Assembly (NCBI GenBank): GCA_034436155.1 | Contig: DAOTVP010000079.1 | Location: 1-64,000 of the forward strand | Origin: GCA-2794515 sp034436155 | GTDB taxonomy: Bacteria > Chloroflexota > Anaerolineae > Aggregatilineales > Phototrophicaceae | Length of the DNA stretch: 64,000 bases | Direction of reading: 5' to 3' | Shown here: in pieces, positions 41,145 through 50,549 of the stretch | Layout of the letters: each line of letters begins with the position of its first letter | How positions within the stretch are numbered: position 1 is the stretch's first letter | Notes under the pieces: model-generated | What the model was told of the DNA's origin: nothing | What the model saw: the letters and a program-made list of their open reading frames with translations, nothing else | Database searches by the model: none | Translations under genes and position numbers: made by a program

Positions 41145-43028
41145 TTATTTATATTCGATACCCAGCAGAATCGGGTCAATTTGTGCGCCGACTTGTTGCA
41201 AACCTGCTTGTGAGGCATCTAAGACAAGTACAACATACACACCTTCGGTACTCTCTTGTTTGGCGAGTGTCAAGCGCAGATTTTGACCAACCAGATAAAC
41301 ATTAAGTGTCCACATATCGCCAGCAATCTCTTGTTCTTGGGTTTGAACAGGCGCAGACGAGAAACTGGGGTCAATGACAGCTAAGGCATCGGTGATGGCT
41401 TGGTTCACATCCTCACCGCGCACACCCACCGCATACAAGGCTGAACTGGTATTCGGTTCAAAATAAGCGGTATAGGTGTCGGTGCTTTGATTTTCCCAAC
41501 CAGCAAGCACAGGAAGGCTGAACAAGCCACTGGCATCATCTTGATAGATGGTAAAGGTCAGTTTGAGGTCGGCGATACAACTGCTATCAGGGGATTGGGT
41601 GGGGTCGTTCACAAATTCGGTCATGATGCCAATCGCACACACATCCCCAAATTGACCATGTGCGCCGTTGGGGAACACCAAATGGGTGGCGTTGGGCAAT
41701 GAGGCGGCAATCACATCACCACCCGATGGCGGGGTGATGGGGTCAAATTCGCCACTCAAAATGAGGACGGGAATATCCACCGTTGGGTTGGTATCGACAA
41801 TCAGGCTATCGAGTGTGGGGATGCCCAATTTGCCACACAATTCGGGGAATTTCGCCGTATCGCGCACGAATACAGGCACAAATTCGGGGAACATTTCATC
41901 AACGGGGAAATCGGCTTCGGTGAAATCGGAATCTTCGGCGCACATCACGCTGTTATAAAACGCCGATGCGAAATCTTGGCGCAAAACCAACTCGCCACCC
42001 CATCTTTCGATCCATGAGAAATCATCGTTATACATTTGCTCGATGTAGCGGGGCATATTTTGAGCGAGGGCAGATGAATACATGGCGCTAAAGGTCAGGC
42101 TAATCACGGCTTCACCCGTGACCAGGGCTGGATAAACCGCTTTGTCAGTCGGGTCGGTCACATCAACCAAAACCGGATTTTCACTTAGTCGGGCGACCAC
42201 ATCGAAATATTTGGTCTGTAAATCGGGATAGGCGCTGTTACAGGTTTCATCTGTGGCGCACGCTTCAAATAACAGCGTGAATACGCGGGTCGCGCCTACG
42301 CCTGTGAGGGGCATAAAATTCACATTCAGAGGCACATTGGCATCCAAAATCACACTGCGTAACCCCTCTGGATTGAGATTGAGCAAATGTTGACCGAGCA
42401 TTGTGCCATACGACACCCCATAATAATTAAATTCACTATATCCCAACGCATTCGCCACATAGGGAATATCGGCGGCGTTTTGGAGGCTATTAAAAGCCGC
42501 AAAATCCACGCCTTCACCTGCCAACCGTTCTGCACAGGCGAGGGTTGCCTCTTCACTGCGGGCATAATTCTCTTCTGCAGTTAGATTCTCATCCAACACA
42601 TCGCGTGTGAGGGCAAAGCCTTCTTCACACAATAAATCGGGACTCGAAAATTTCGTGCCACGTTGTTCCAAAACAATCACATCGCGGTCGGATAAAAATG
42701 TCTGAAATCCGAGTACGAATTGCGGGAAGTAGGTAAAACCAGAGCCACCAGGACCGCCTTGCGCGAGGATGATAGGATCAGGGGCAGGGTTACTGCTAGT
42801 GCTGGGGATAATCGCCACAGCAACTTGAATCGTGCCTGCATCGGGGTTATCGTGAAATTTGGGGACAGTGATTAAACCGCAACGGATTTGTTGACCATCA
42901 ACAATTGTAGCGGGCAGTCTCATGTCTTCCATTGGACAGGGGATCGATTCAAAATTCTCCGATTGTGCAAATATAGGTGAAAGGGTGAGGGTGACAATGG
43001 CTACCAATAAAAGTTTGACCAAACGCAT
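41145..43028 (-). CDS. Secreted alpha/beta hydrolase, TAP-like
   Basis: 627 aa. Signal peptide RLVKLLLVAIVTLTLSPIFA (residues 2-21). Alpha/beta hydrolase core: ILAQGGPGGSGFTYF (oxyanion HGGPG-like), nucleophile elbow YYGVSYGTMLGQHL, Asp in LILSGEFDPITPPSGG, His in NGAHGQFGDVC. The layout is that of tripeptidyl aminopeptidase/proline iminopeptidase relatives. An extra C-terminal domain of about 120 residues (LKLTFTIYQDDASGLFSLPV onward) is not part of the hydrolase core. It probably acts outside the cell on peptides. Divergent from the kinase gene at 43199. Confidence 0.88.
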   Translation of the reverse strand: MRLVKLLLVAIVTLTLSPIFAQSENFESIPCPMEDMRLPATIVDGQQIRCGLITVPKFHDNPDAGTIQVAVAIIPSTSSNPAPDPIILAQGGPGGSGFTYFPQFVLGFQTFLSDRDVIVLEQRGTKFSSPDLLCEEGFALTRDVLDENLTAEENYARSEEATLACAERLAGEGVDFAAFNSLQNAADIPYVANALGYSEFNYYGVSYGTMLGQHLLNLNPEGLRSVILDANVPLNVNFMPLTGVGATRVFTLLFEACATDETCNSAYPDLQTKYFDVVARLSENPVLVDVTDPTDKAVYPALVTGEAVISLTFSAMYSSALAQNMPRYIEQMYNDDFSWIERWGGELVLRQDFASAFYNSVMCAEDSDFTEADFPVDEMFPEFVPVFVRDTAKFPELCGKLGIPTLDSLIVDTNPTVDIPVLILSGEFDPITPPSGGDVIAASLPNATHLVFPNGAHGQFGDVCAIGIMTEFVNDPTQSPDSSCIADLKLTFTIYQDDASGLFSLPVLAGWENQSTDTYTAYFEPNTSSALYAVGVRGEDVNQAITDALAVIDPSFSSAPVQTQEQEIAGDMWTLNVYLVGQNLRLTLAKQESTEGVYVVLVLDASQAGLQQVGAQIDPILLGIEYK

Positions 43029-43198
43029 ATATGCTCCTTAAATTGTTAAAAGCGATAACTGTATTCTATTTGAATTTTTTCAAATGTGGCGTTAAGAGAT
43101 GATTAAGGATTATAACGATAAAACCAGTTTGCATATCTGACAAAAAATGAGTACGATTCTATGCAACACGACACACCAAAGAATAAAGGGTTTCAATT

Positions 43199-45250
43199 GT
43201 GACAGGATTAATTGGTAAAACACTCAACAATGGCAATTACGAGGTGAGGGAACTCATCGGCAGGGGGGGGATGGCGACTGTTTATTTGGGGTATCAGAAA
43301 AATGTCGATCGGCAAGTGGCTATCAAAGTCTTATCGGCACAAGCCAGTATGGATGCCGAATTCAAAGAACGCTTTGAACTCGAAGCCAAGACCATCGCCC
43401 GCTTACAACATCCCCATATTTTGCCGTTATATGATTATGGCGCACAAGATGACATCTTGTATCTGGTCATGGCGTATTTATCGGGTGGGACGCTTGAAAA
43501 TCGGATTGCACAAGGCGAAATCACACTAGGCGATGTTGAGCGTATCTTACGTGAAATTGGCGGGGCGATCGATTATGCCCATCGTCAGGGCATTATACAC
43601 CGCGATATTAAACCCGCCAATATTTTGTTTGATAGCGAAGGTCATGCCCTGCTGACCGATTTCGGCATCGCCAAACTGACAGAACGCAGTATCGGTTTAA
43701 CAGGCACAAATGTGGTTGGTACGCCTGCATATATGTCTCCCGAACAAGCGCAGGGCATGGAAATCACAGGCGCGACCGATATTTATGCGTTGGGTGTGGT
43801 GGCGTTTCAGGCAATCACAGGCAAATTACCGTTCAATGCGCCGTCTGTACTTCAACTCATGCTTCAAGTGGTGCAAGAACCTGTCCCCAATCTCGAAGAT
43901 TTTGTCGAAGATATTCCGCCACAACTCAACAGCGTCCTCTCGCGGGCGATGGCAAAAGATCCCGAAGCGCGTTACGAAACCGCACAAGAATTCGCCGATG
44001 CCTTTAGCGATGCCATCCACGTCACAACCAAAGTCCCTATCTTAAATCGCCCTGTCAAACGGCTCGAAAATGTGACTACCACCGAAAAATTGACCAGCAT
44101 CCCGACCAAATTCAAAACGGCGATCGACCCCAACACCCAAACGGTCATCGTCCAACAAGGGACAAATCCGTTGATTTTATTGGGTGGGTTTGCGATTATC
44201 GCCATCGCATTAGTGGCGTTGGTGGTCATCCTGATGAGCAATAATAACACAGCGAATACGCTCGATGTGACGATTCGTGATAATACAACCCCGCGTCCAA
44301 CCGATGCGGTGCGCGTCGTTCCACAACGTCCCACGATACCTACATTCGGCAGGGTGAGTTATACCACGACCAATCGGCTGGGCGATACCGCTAATTTGCG
44401 CGTAGATAATTTGCAAGTCGGTGGTGAAGGCGTGCTGGTGGCTTGGCTGATTAATACCGCCATCGAGACACCCATTATCAAACTCGGTCAATTGCAATTG
44501 GATGCGCTCGGTAGCGCCACCTTGCGTTATGTAGATGAAAACGGGTTATTATTGCCCTCACAATATAACGCCATGCTCATCACTCGTGAGCGTAATGGCG
44601 AGGTAACGCAACCAAGTGATGCTGTGCGCTATAGTGCCAGATTACCCGATAGCACATTGCAACTCGTCACCGAATTGCTCATCACATCACCTGATGGTGT
44701 GCGCGAAGGGAGTTTATTGGCGGGCATCCAACTCGAAGCGCGAATTGCCGCCCAACATGCGGGCTTGGCGGCGGGCGCAAGCACCGTACCCACCATGCAC
44801 ATTCATGCCGAACACACTATTAATATCCTAAAGGGCGAAACAATTGATTATAACGGCGATGGTAAAGGCGAAAATCCGGGACGCGGTATCGGTGTTTATC
44901 GATTTGCCGATAAAATTCAAGCCCTATTGGATATGGTCATTATGGATGACCGCTCGACCAATGGGTTCATCGCCAACGCTGAATTTATCCGTGTGTGTTT
45001 GCAAAATACACGCGGACGCGCCGACCAGATGATCAACCTCGAATTGTCATTATTAGCATCCGATGATGTTCAAGCCGTCAAACCACAAGCGACATTATCC
45101 TCACGAGTGGCTGATGAATTACAAAACGGGCTAGACTTAAATGAAAATGGCGATATTGAAGGATTTGAGGGCGAATGCGGGTTGGCACAAGTGGAAATTT
45201 ATGCCTTATTGTTGGGGACATTGGATATTATCGAGGGTGGATTAAATTGA
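43199..45250 (+). CDS. PknB-type Ser/Thr kinase with extracytoplasmic sensor tail
   Basis: 683 aa, GTG start 43199 with AAAGGG upstream. Kinase domain residues 8-270: P-loop IGRGGMATVYLG, VAIK, catalytic HRDIKPANIL, DFGIA and GTPAYMSPEQAQG. A single helix (LILLGGFAIIAIALVALVVI, about 325-344) leads to an outside domain of about 330 residues with a C-terminal part rich in acidic loops (NILKGETIDYNGDGKGENPG; LDLNENGDIEGFEGECG), possibly Ca-binding. It should sense an outside signal and phosphorylate cytoplasmic targets. The lipoprotein gene overlaps its stop (TTGA). Confidence 0.93.
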   Translation: MTGLIGKTLNNGNYEVRELIGRGGMATVYLGYQKNVDRQVAIKVLSAQASMDAEFKERFELEAKTIARLQHPHILPLYDYGAQDDILYLVMAYLSGGTLENRIAQGEITLGDVERILREIGGAIDYAHRQGIIHRDIKPANILFDSEGHALLTDFGIAKLTERSIGLTGTNVVGTPAYMSPEQAQGMEITGATDIYALGVVAFQAITGKLPFNAPSVLQLMLQVVQEPVPNLEDFVEDIPPQLNSVLSRAMAKDPEARYETAQEFADAFSDAIHVTTKVPILNRPVKRLENVTTTEKLTSIPTKFKTAIDPNTQTVIVQQGTNPLILLGGFAIIAIALVALVVILMSNNNTANTLDVTIRDNTTPRPTDAVRVVPQRPTIPTFGRVSYTTTNRLGDTANLRVDNLQVGGEGVLVAWLINTAIETPIIKLGQLQLDALGSATLRYVDENGLLLPSQYNAMLITRERNGEVTQPSDAVRYSARLPDSTLQLVTELLITSPDGVREGSLLAGIQLEARIAAQHAGLAAGASTVPTMHIHAEHTINILKGETIDYNGDGKGENPGRGIGVYRFADKIQALLDMVIMDDRSTNGFIANAEFIRVCLQNTRGRADQMINLELSLLASDDVQAVKPQATLSSRVADELQNGLDLNENGDIEGFEGECGLAQVEIYALLLGTLDIIEGGLN

Positions 45251-46509
45251 CTTGTATAAATCGTTTGATCGGTAAGAACGGGATATATCATGCCCCTACA
45301 TACCTAAAATGGATGCTCGTGTTATTGTCATTGATCATATCAGCGTGTGCTAATACGCCCTTACCTGCTCCAGCACAGACCACCGCCCCAACACTGACGG
45401 GTCAAACCAACAGAATTGGCACAGCACAACCCGATGCCCCCACATGGCGATCGCCATCGCGCCCCATCACCCGCGAGAATGTCGCCGACATCGAATTATT
45501 GGGCAGGCTCGACTTTTCTGGCACGCCTAGCACCATCTTCACCTATGCCTTTTCGCCCGATGGCACGCGCATTGTCGGATTGAACAACACCAATCTGGTC
45601 GGGTGGGATTTAATTACGGGACAATTTCTCATCAATAACACGCATCGTAACGGCATGTATGTGTTTTATGGGGTCGATAAATCCGACTTATTTGTCGTCC
45701 AACGGGATGGTATAGTCGCTATTTATAATGCCGAAAGCGGTGTTTCTTTCGAGGATTTTATTGGGCATGAACGGTTTAATGGCATTGCCACGTATGACCC
45801 GTTAAACGGATGGTTAGCTCTCGGCGGTGATGATGGCACAATTCACGTCTGGGATACATTAGAACGCACCGCACTGGCGGTCATCAGCGCCCATCAGGGC
45901 GAAATTACCCAACTCGCCTTCTCGCCTGATGGCACACGCTTGGTTAGCAGTGGCGCAGATAACAACAATTATTTGTGGGATTGGCGCAACCGCCAACAAC
46001 TGAATACATTCAGCAACAACGGCGTGGCGACGATTCGTATCGCCTATCATCCCTCTGGAAGACGGATAGCGATTGCCACTAACGAAGTCATTACGATGTG
46101 GGATGCGATTTCGGGCGAATTTATTCACGGATTGCCAACGGGTATCGCGGGATCAGAAAATTTGCTCCTTTTCTCGCACGATGGGCGATTTTTGGTCAAC
46201 GGTGGTGCGATTCCCGATATGATGGTATGGTCTGGCGAGGATGACAATCGCTTTTTAGCCTTTTTGCCCCGTATGGGTGATGCGCGTATCGCCGCCACAT
46301 TTTCGCCCGATAGCAATTTATTGCTCACATCTAAATTTGAGGGCGAGACAGTCTTATGGGATATGACGCAAATCACATCGGAAACGGTTGTCCGTGCCAA
46401 TATCAACCCCGCGAGTGAGCGTGTGGTGTTCACAGAATGGTCGCCCGATGGATTCACGATCCTATTTTTCGATGCGGGCGGTTCGATTTACGTGTGGGGG
46501 TTGCCCTAA
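45247..46509 (+). CDS. WD40-repeat lipoprotein coupled to the Ser/Thr kinase
   Basis: 420 aa from TTG 45247. This start gives a charged n-region (NRLIGKNG), the hydrophobic LKWMLVLLSLIIS and lipobox ISAC, and uses GAGGGTGG 5 nt upstream. ATG 45313 would leave no charged n-region. The mature part carries WD40-like repeats (GTIHVWDTLERTALAVISAH; GEITQLAFSPDGTRLVSSG; NNNYLWDWRNRQQLNTFSNN), probably seven blades. It is anchored outside and could bind ligand for the kinase. TTG overlaps the kinase TGA, so synthesis is coupled. Its stop is 4 bp from the convergent kinase gene. Confidence 0.85.
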   Translation: MTCINRLIGKNGIYHAPTYLKWMLVLLSLIISACANTPLPAPAQTTAPTLTGQTNRIGTAQPDAPTWRSPSRPITRENVADIELLGRLDFSGTPSTIFTYAFSPDGTRIVGLNNTNLVGWDLITGQFLINNTHRNGMYVFYGVDKSDLFVVQRDGIVAIYNAESGVSFEDFIGHERFNGIATYDPLNGWLALGGDDGTIHVWDTLERTALAVISAHQGEITQLAFSPDGTRLVSSGADNNNYLWDWRNRQQLNTFSNNGVATIRIAYHPSGRRIAIATNEVITMWDAISGEFIHGLPTGIAGSENLLLFSHDGRFLVNGGAIPDMMVWSGEDDNRFLAFLPRMGDARIAATFSPDSNLLLTSKFEGETVLWDMTQITSETVVRANINPASERVVFTEWSPDGFTILFFDAGGSIYVWGLP

Positions 46510-46513
46510 TCTG

Positions 46514-48007
46514 TTAAATCCGCCCGTTCCATTCGGGTAAGGTGAAGCTAAATTCGCTCCCTTGCCCGACCTCACTCCTTACCGCCACATCCCCACCCAA
46601 CCGATGCACGATGCGTTGTACAATCGAAAGCCCCAACCCATGTCCCTCGATTTTGACCTGATTTAACCGCGTGAATGGTGTGAAAACCCGTTCCTGCTCT
46701 TCGGGGGTTAATCCACGTCCGTTATCGCGTATCCAAAAACGCACCATGCCATTTTGCGGGTCATCTGCGCCGATGGTGATTTTGGCGGGTCTGCCACCAT
46801 ATTTGAGCGCGTTGCTGAGGTAATTCGCCCAAATTTCTTCGACCCACGGCGCATAGCCTTGCGCCAACGGGAAATCATTTGGATAGCTAATATCGGCTTG
46901 CGTCTCTTCGATGAGTTGCGCCAAACGTCGCTTGCTGTCATCGACAATAATTTTCATATCAAGTGGCATAATATCGGGTTGAGTTTCTTTGCTCACACCT
47001 GCCAGCAACAACAGGGCATTGATAATATCTTTGAGTTTATATCCACTTTCGATGATTAAACTCAGATATTCCAAAATTTTTGCCTTGTCCATTTTATCGT
47101 AATAGGTTTGCATCAAACTGGCAAAACCCATCATGCTGGCAATCGGATTTTTGAGGTCATGCGCCACGGTATAAGCAAACGCATCCAGTTCTTCGTTGCG
47201 AATTCGCAATTCTTCGGCTTGACGGCGCAACATATCTTCGGCTTCTTTGCGTTCTGTGATGTCTTGTGCCGCCCCATAAATATGGGTCACTTTGCCATTC
47301 TCATCCACAATCGGATAGCCATGATCGCGCAACCAGCGAATTTTGCCCGATTTGGTGATAATCCGAAATTCGGTGATATCGCGTTCACCACGCATCAGGC
47401 GTTCATAACGAGCGAATGCCAACGGTACATCATCGGGATAAATCAATCTTTCCCAACCATTGGTATCCATTTCTTGAAAGGTGTACCCAGTGATATCGTG
47501 AAACGCTTGCGTACTCCACTCTTTTTTGAGTGTGCCATCGGCTAAGACCGCATACGAATAAGCGTAATCGCTGATGGTATTGGAGATAATACGATGCCGT
47601 TCTTCGCTTTGGCGGAGCGCCTGTTGCATCTGATAAATCTGATTCAACACCAAAATTTGTCGGATGCGATAGGCGATAATAGAGGGGCGCACTGGTTTAC
47701 ACACATAATCGAAAAATCCCATCTCCGTAATACGGTTGATAGTCGCATCGTCTTCTTCATTCACGATGACGACAATCGGAATTTTATCGCCATTGGGGAT
47801 GCGATTGATGTGTTGGATGAGCGTCTTGCCACCTAAATCATCATCGAATAACAAGACATGCGGAAAATTCGCTTCGCACGCGGTCATAGCGGACTGGATC
47901 GAATCGCACTGGGTAAAATCGTATTCGGATATATTCGTTTGAAGTTGAGTTGCTAAATTCGGGATGGTGCTAATCACCAGTATCTGATATTTGACAGTGG
48001 CATTCAT
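46514..48007 (-). CDS. Receiver-PAS histidine kinase
   Basis: 497 aa from ATG 48007; TTG 48028 is an alternative. An N-terminal receiver domain (ILVISTIPNLATQLQTNI, acid pocket LLFDDDLGG, IVVIVNEEDD, Lys in VCKPVRPS) is followed by a PAS/PAC unit (about 145-260; FHDITGYTFQEMDTNGWERL, EFRIITKSGKIRWLRDHGYP, GAAQDITERKEAEDML). The kinase H-box is AYTVAHDLKNPIASMMGFAS, and the ATPase region has SNALKYGG, RDNGRGL and GHGLGLSIV. An N-terminal receiver lets another kinase control it. No partner gene is adjacent. Confidence 0.92.
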   Translation of the reverse strand: MNATVKYQILVISTIPNLATQLQTNISEYDFTQCDSIQSAMTACEANFPHVLLFDDDLGGKTLIQHINRIPNGDKIPIVVIVNEEDDATINRITEMGFFDYVCKPVRPSIIAYRIRQILVLNQIYQMQQALRQSEERHRIISNTISDYAYSYAVLADGTLKKEWSTQAFHDITGYTFQEMDTNGWERLIYPDDVPLAFARYERLMRGERDITEFRIITKSGKIRWLRDHGYPIVDENGKVTHIYGAAQDITERKEAEDMLRRQAEELRIRNEELDAFAYTVAHDLKNPIASMMGFASLMQTYYDKMDKAKILEYLSLIIESGYKLKDIINALLLLAGVSKETQPDIMPLDMKIIVDDSKRRLAQLIEETQADISYPNDFPLAQGYAPWVEEIWANYLSNALKYGGRPAKITIGADDPQNGMVRFWIRDNGRGLTPEEQERVFTPFTRLNQVKIEGHGLGLSIVQRIVHRLGGDVAVRSEVGQGSEFSFTLPEWNGRI

Positions 48008-48136
48008 AGGTTTAATCACAATTTCCAAAATTATATCTTTCTTATTTTACCCAAAATTTGGGTTATTTGAATATAGATTATGAAAACCATCGCATTATGC
48101 GTTAAAATGCAAGTTAAGAGAAAAGGATAACGGATT

Positions 48137-50407
48137 ATGGACTTACTCTCAGGCTTAAACGACAAACAACAACAAGCCGTCACCGTTGGTGATGGCGCGG
48201 TTTTGGTTTTGGCAGGACCGGGCAGTGGCAAAACGCGCGTCCTGACGCATCGTATCGCCTACTTGATTTATCACAATCATGTCTCTCCAGAGACGATTAT
48301 GGCGGTGACATTCACCAATAAAGCCGCAGGCGAGATGAAAGAGCGCATCATCAATCTATTGGGTGGACGTGTGGGTGGTTTGCAAATCGGCACATTTCAT
48401 TCGATATGCGCCCGATTACTCCGTAAAGAGGGTGATAATACCCGTTATGGTCACGATTTCAACATTTTTGATAGCGATGACCAACTCACGGTTATGCGCC
48501 AAGCCATACGTGAATTGGCGGTCGATAGCAAAAAATTCTCGCCAGAACGCCTACGCTATGCCATATCCGCCGCTAAAAACAACCTCATCACGCCCGATGA
48601 ATTCACCCCTCTGGATTATTTCGGCGAGACAGTCGGCAGGGTGTATCCGCGTTATCAGAGCATTCTGCACGAAAATAACGCGATGGATTTTGACGACTTG
48701 CTCATGCAGATGGTGATGCTATTGCGAGATAACACCCAAGTACGGCAAAAATATCAGAATCGGATTCAGTATTTGCTCATCGATGAATTTCAAGATACCA
48801 ACGCCGCCCAATATGCACTGGTGCAATTGTTGGGAGCGCCCCAAAATAATATTTTTGTGGTTGGCGATGAAGACCAAGCCATTTACGCCTTTCGCGGGGC
48901 AGATTATCGCAATGTGGCGCAATTCCGCCGTGACCATCCCGATGCCACGCAAATCATCCTCGACCAAAATTATCGCTCGACCCAACGGGTGTTAAATGTG
49001 GCGCGGTCGCTCATCGAAAAAAATAAACACCGTACGCCTAAAGTGTTATTCACAGAGCGCAAAGGTGGCGCAAAGGTCATCGTCCAAGAGGCGTATAGCG
49101 AGAGTTTCGAGGCGCAATATGTGTTAGAACAAATCGAGGCATTGCGCCAAAAAGCCAAGTTGTCGTGGTCAGATTTCGCCATCATGTATCGCACCAACGC
49201 CCAATCGCGCTCATTTGAAGAGGCGTGCATCCGCGAGGGCATCCCCTATCGGCTAGTCGGCGGGGTTGGCTTCTATAAACGGCGCGAGGTGAAAGATCTA
49301 ATCGCCTATTTGCGTGTGGTGAATAGCTCCACCGATAGAATCAGTTTAGAGCGCATTATCAACGTCCCCAAACGGGGCATCGGCGATAAATCGTACCGTA
49401 GTTTCATGGAATGGGTGCAAAGTGATTGCGATAATTCGCTCCCAATCGCATTCGATCGCCTATCAACGCACGATTATGGCTCGCTCGCGCCCAAAACGGC
49501 ACGCTTATTTAGCGATTTCGTCACGTTAATTTATAAATGGCGCAAACTCGCCGCGCAGGGCAGTCTGACGGCATTATTCGATGACATTTTAGCCAGTTTG
49601 CATTTTAATTCATACCTGCGCGAAATCAGCGAAGACCGCAATCAAGAACAAGAACGCCAAGAAAATGTGCAAGAGCTACGCGGGTTATTGGTCTCGGCGC
49701 AAGCCCAAGCCCAAACCCTGAGCGAATTTTTAGCCGATATATCACTGGTGGCGGATACTGATGGCGAATCGCGGGAGCGCGATGCCGTCACTTTGCTCAC
49801 GCTACACGCCGCCAAAGGGTTGGAATTTACAACCGTGTTTTTGACGGGTGTCGAAGAGGGCTTACTCCCCCATTCACGCTCGTATGATGAACCCGAAGGC
49901 TTGGCAGAAGAACGCCGTTTGATGTATGTGGGCATCACCCGCGCCAAAGATTATTTGTATATCACACACGCTTTTCGGCGGACGCTGTTTGGCTCGAATC
50001 AGACGACTATCCCGTCACAATTTTTATATGACCTCTCACCTGATGACATTGAGGGCATATCCCCCATGACGGAATTGCTCTTATCGGAACGCAAATTACG
50101 CCAACAGACCGTCTGGGATATTCCCACCACGCCCACCAAGCCGACACCCGCGCCAGAACCCCCGCCAACCATGCGCCAAATGGAAATTCGCGCACAAATC
50201 AAACCATTTTCCGAGAAAAAAGCCGAAGCGAAGGCAATGTCATCCACACAATTCAATTCTGGTGATCGCGTGTCACATCCCAAATTCGGGCGCGGGACGG
50301 TACTGATTAGCAAAACAGAGGGTGAAGTAGAAGAAGTGACGGTGGCATTTGATGATAGGCGCTTTGCGATTAAGACATTAGAGGCGGAATTTTTGCAGAA
50401 GGTATAA
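48137..50407 (+). CDS. pcrA: ATP-dependent DNA helicase PcrA/UvrD
   Basis: 756 aa, a full-length SF1A helicase. Motif Q/I LNDKQQQAVTVGDGAVLVLA then GPGSGKTRVL; Ia TFTNKAAGEMK; II LLIDEFQDTN; III VVGDEDQAIYAFRGAD; IV LDQNYRST; V LTLHAAKGLEF; VI EERRLMYVGITRAK. The C-terminal region ends GDRVSHPKFGRGTVL, the Tudor-like tail of PcrA. It works in nucleotide-excision repair and plasmid or rolling-circle replication, and removes RNA polymerase or recombinase from DNA. ATG 48137 follows AAAAGGATAACGG. Confidence 0.97.
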   Translation: MDLLSGLNDKQQQAVTVGDGAVLVLAGPGSGKTRVLTHRIAYLIYHNHVSPETIMAVTFTNKAAGEMKERIINLLGGRVGGLQIGTFHSICARLLRKEGDNTRYGHDFNIFDSDDQLTVMRQAIRELAVDSKKFSPERLRYAISAAKNNLITPDEFTPLDYFGETVGRVYPRYQSILHENNAMDFDDLLMQMVMLLRDNTQVRQKYQNRIQYLLIDEFQDTNAAQYALVQLLGAPQNNIFVVGDEDQAIYAFRGADYRNVAQFRRDHPDATQIILDQNYRSTQRVLNVARSLIEKNKHRTPKVLFTERKGGAKVIVQEAYSESFEAQYVLEQIEALRQKAKLSWSDFAIMYRTNAQSRSFEEACIREGIPYRLVGGVGFYKRREVKDLIAYLRVVNSSTDRISLERIINVPKRGIGDKSYRSFMEWVQSDCDNSLPIAFDRLSTHDYGSLAPKTARLFSDFVTLIYKWRKLAAQGSLTALFDDILASLHFNSYLREISEDRNQEQERQENVQELRGLLVSAQAQAQTLSEFLADISLVADTDGESRERDAVTLLTLHAAKGLEFTTVFLTGVEEGLLPHSRSYDEPEGLAEERRLMYVGITRAKDYLYITHAFRRTLFGSNQTTIPSQFLYDLSPDDIEGISPMTELLLSERKLRQQTVWDIPTTPTKPTPAPEPPPTMRQMEIRAQIKPFSEKKAEAKAMSSTQFNSGDRVSHPKFGRGTVLISKTEGEVEEVTVAFDDRRFAIKTLEAEFLQKV

Positions 50408-50415
50408 AAGCAGAG

Positions 50416-50446
50416 ATGTGGGTGAGTGCCATCGGCGCGTATATCC
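50416..50446. repeat. Partial intergenic hairpin element with shared interior
   Basis: It contains GCCATCGGCGCGTATATCC (50428-50446), identical to the interior of the element at 36107-36141, but the left arm does not match the right, so this copy looks decayed. Confidence 0.6.
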
Positions 50447-50480
50447 GCCAGTTGGTATAAATTGATTTATCCCCTCTCAC

Positions 50481-50509
50481 TTGCTTGAAAATGTGCAATA
50501 GGGGATAAT
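50481..50509 (+). promoter_or_regulatory. Promoter of the second Ser/Thr kinase gene
   Basis: TTGCTT (50481-50486), 17-nt spacer, GATAAT (50504-50509). An inverted repeat TATCCCCT (50468-50475) / AGGGGATA (50500-50507) spans the promoter and could be an operator. Confidence 0.6.
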
Positions 50510-50549
50510 GATAGAGTAAAATTCAGACAAACCTATATCGGAGCAATGG

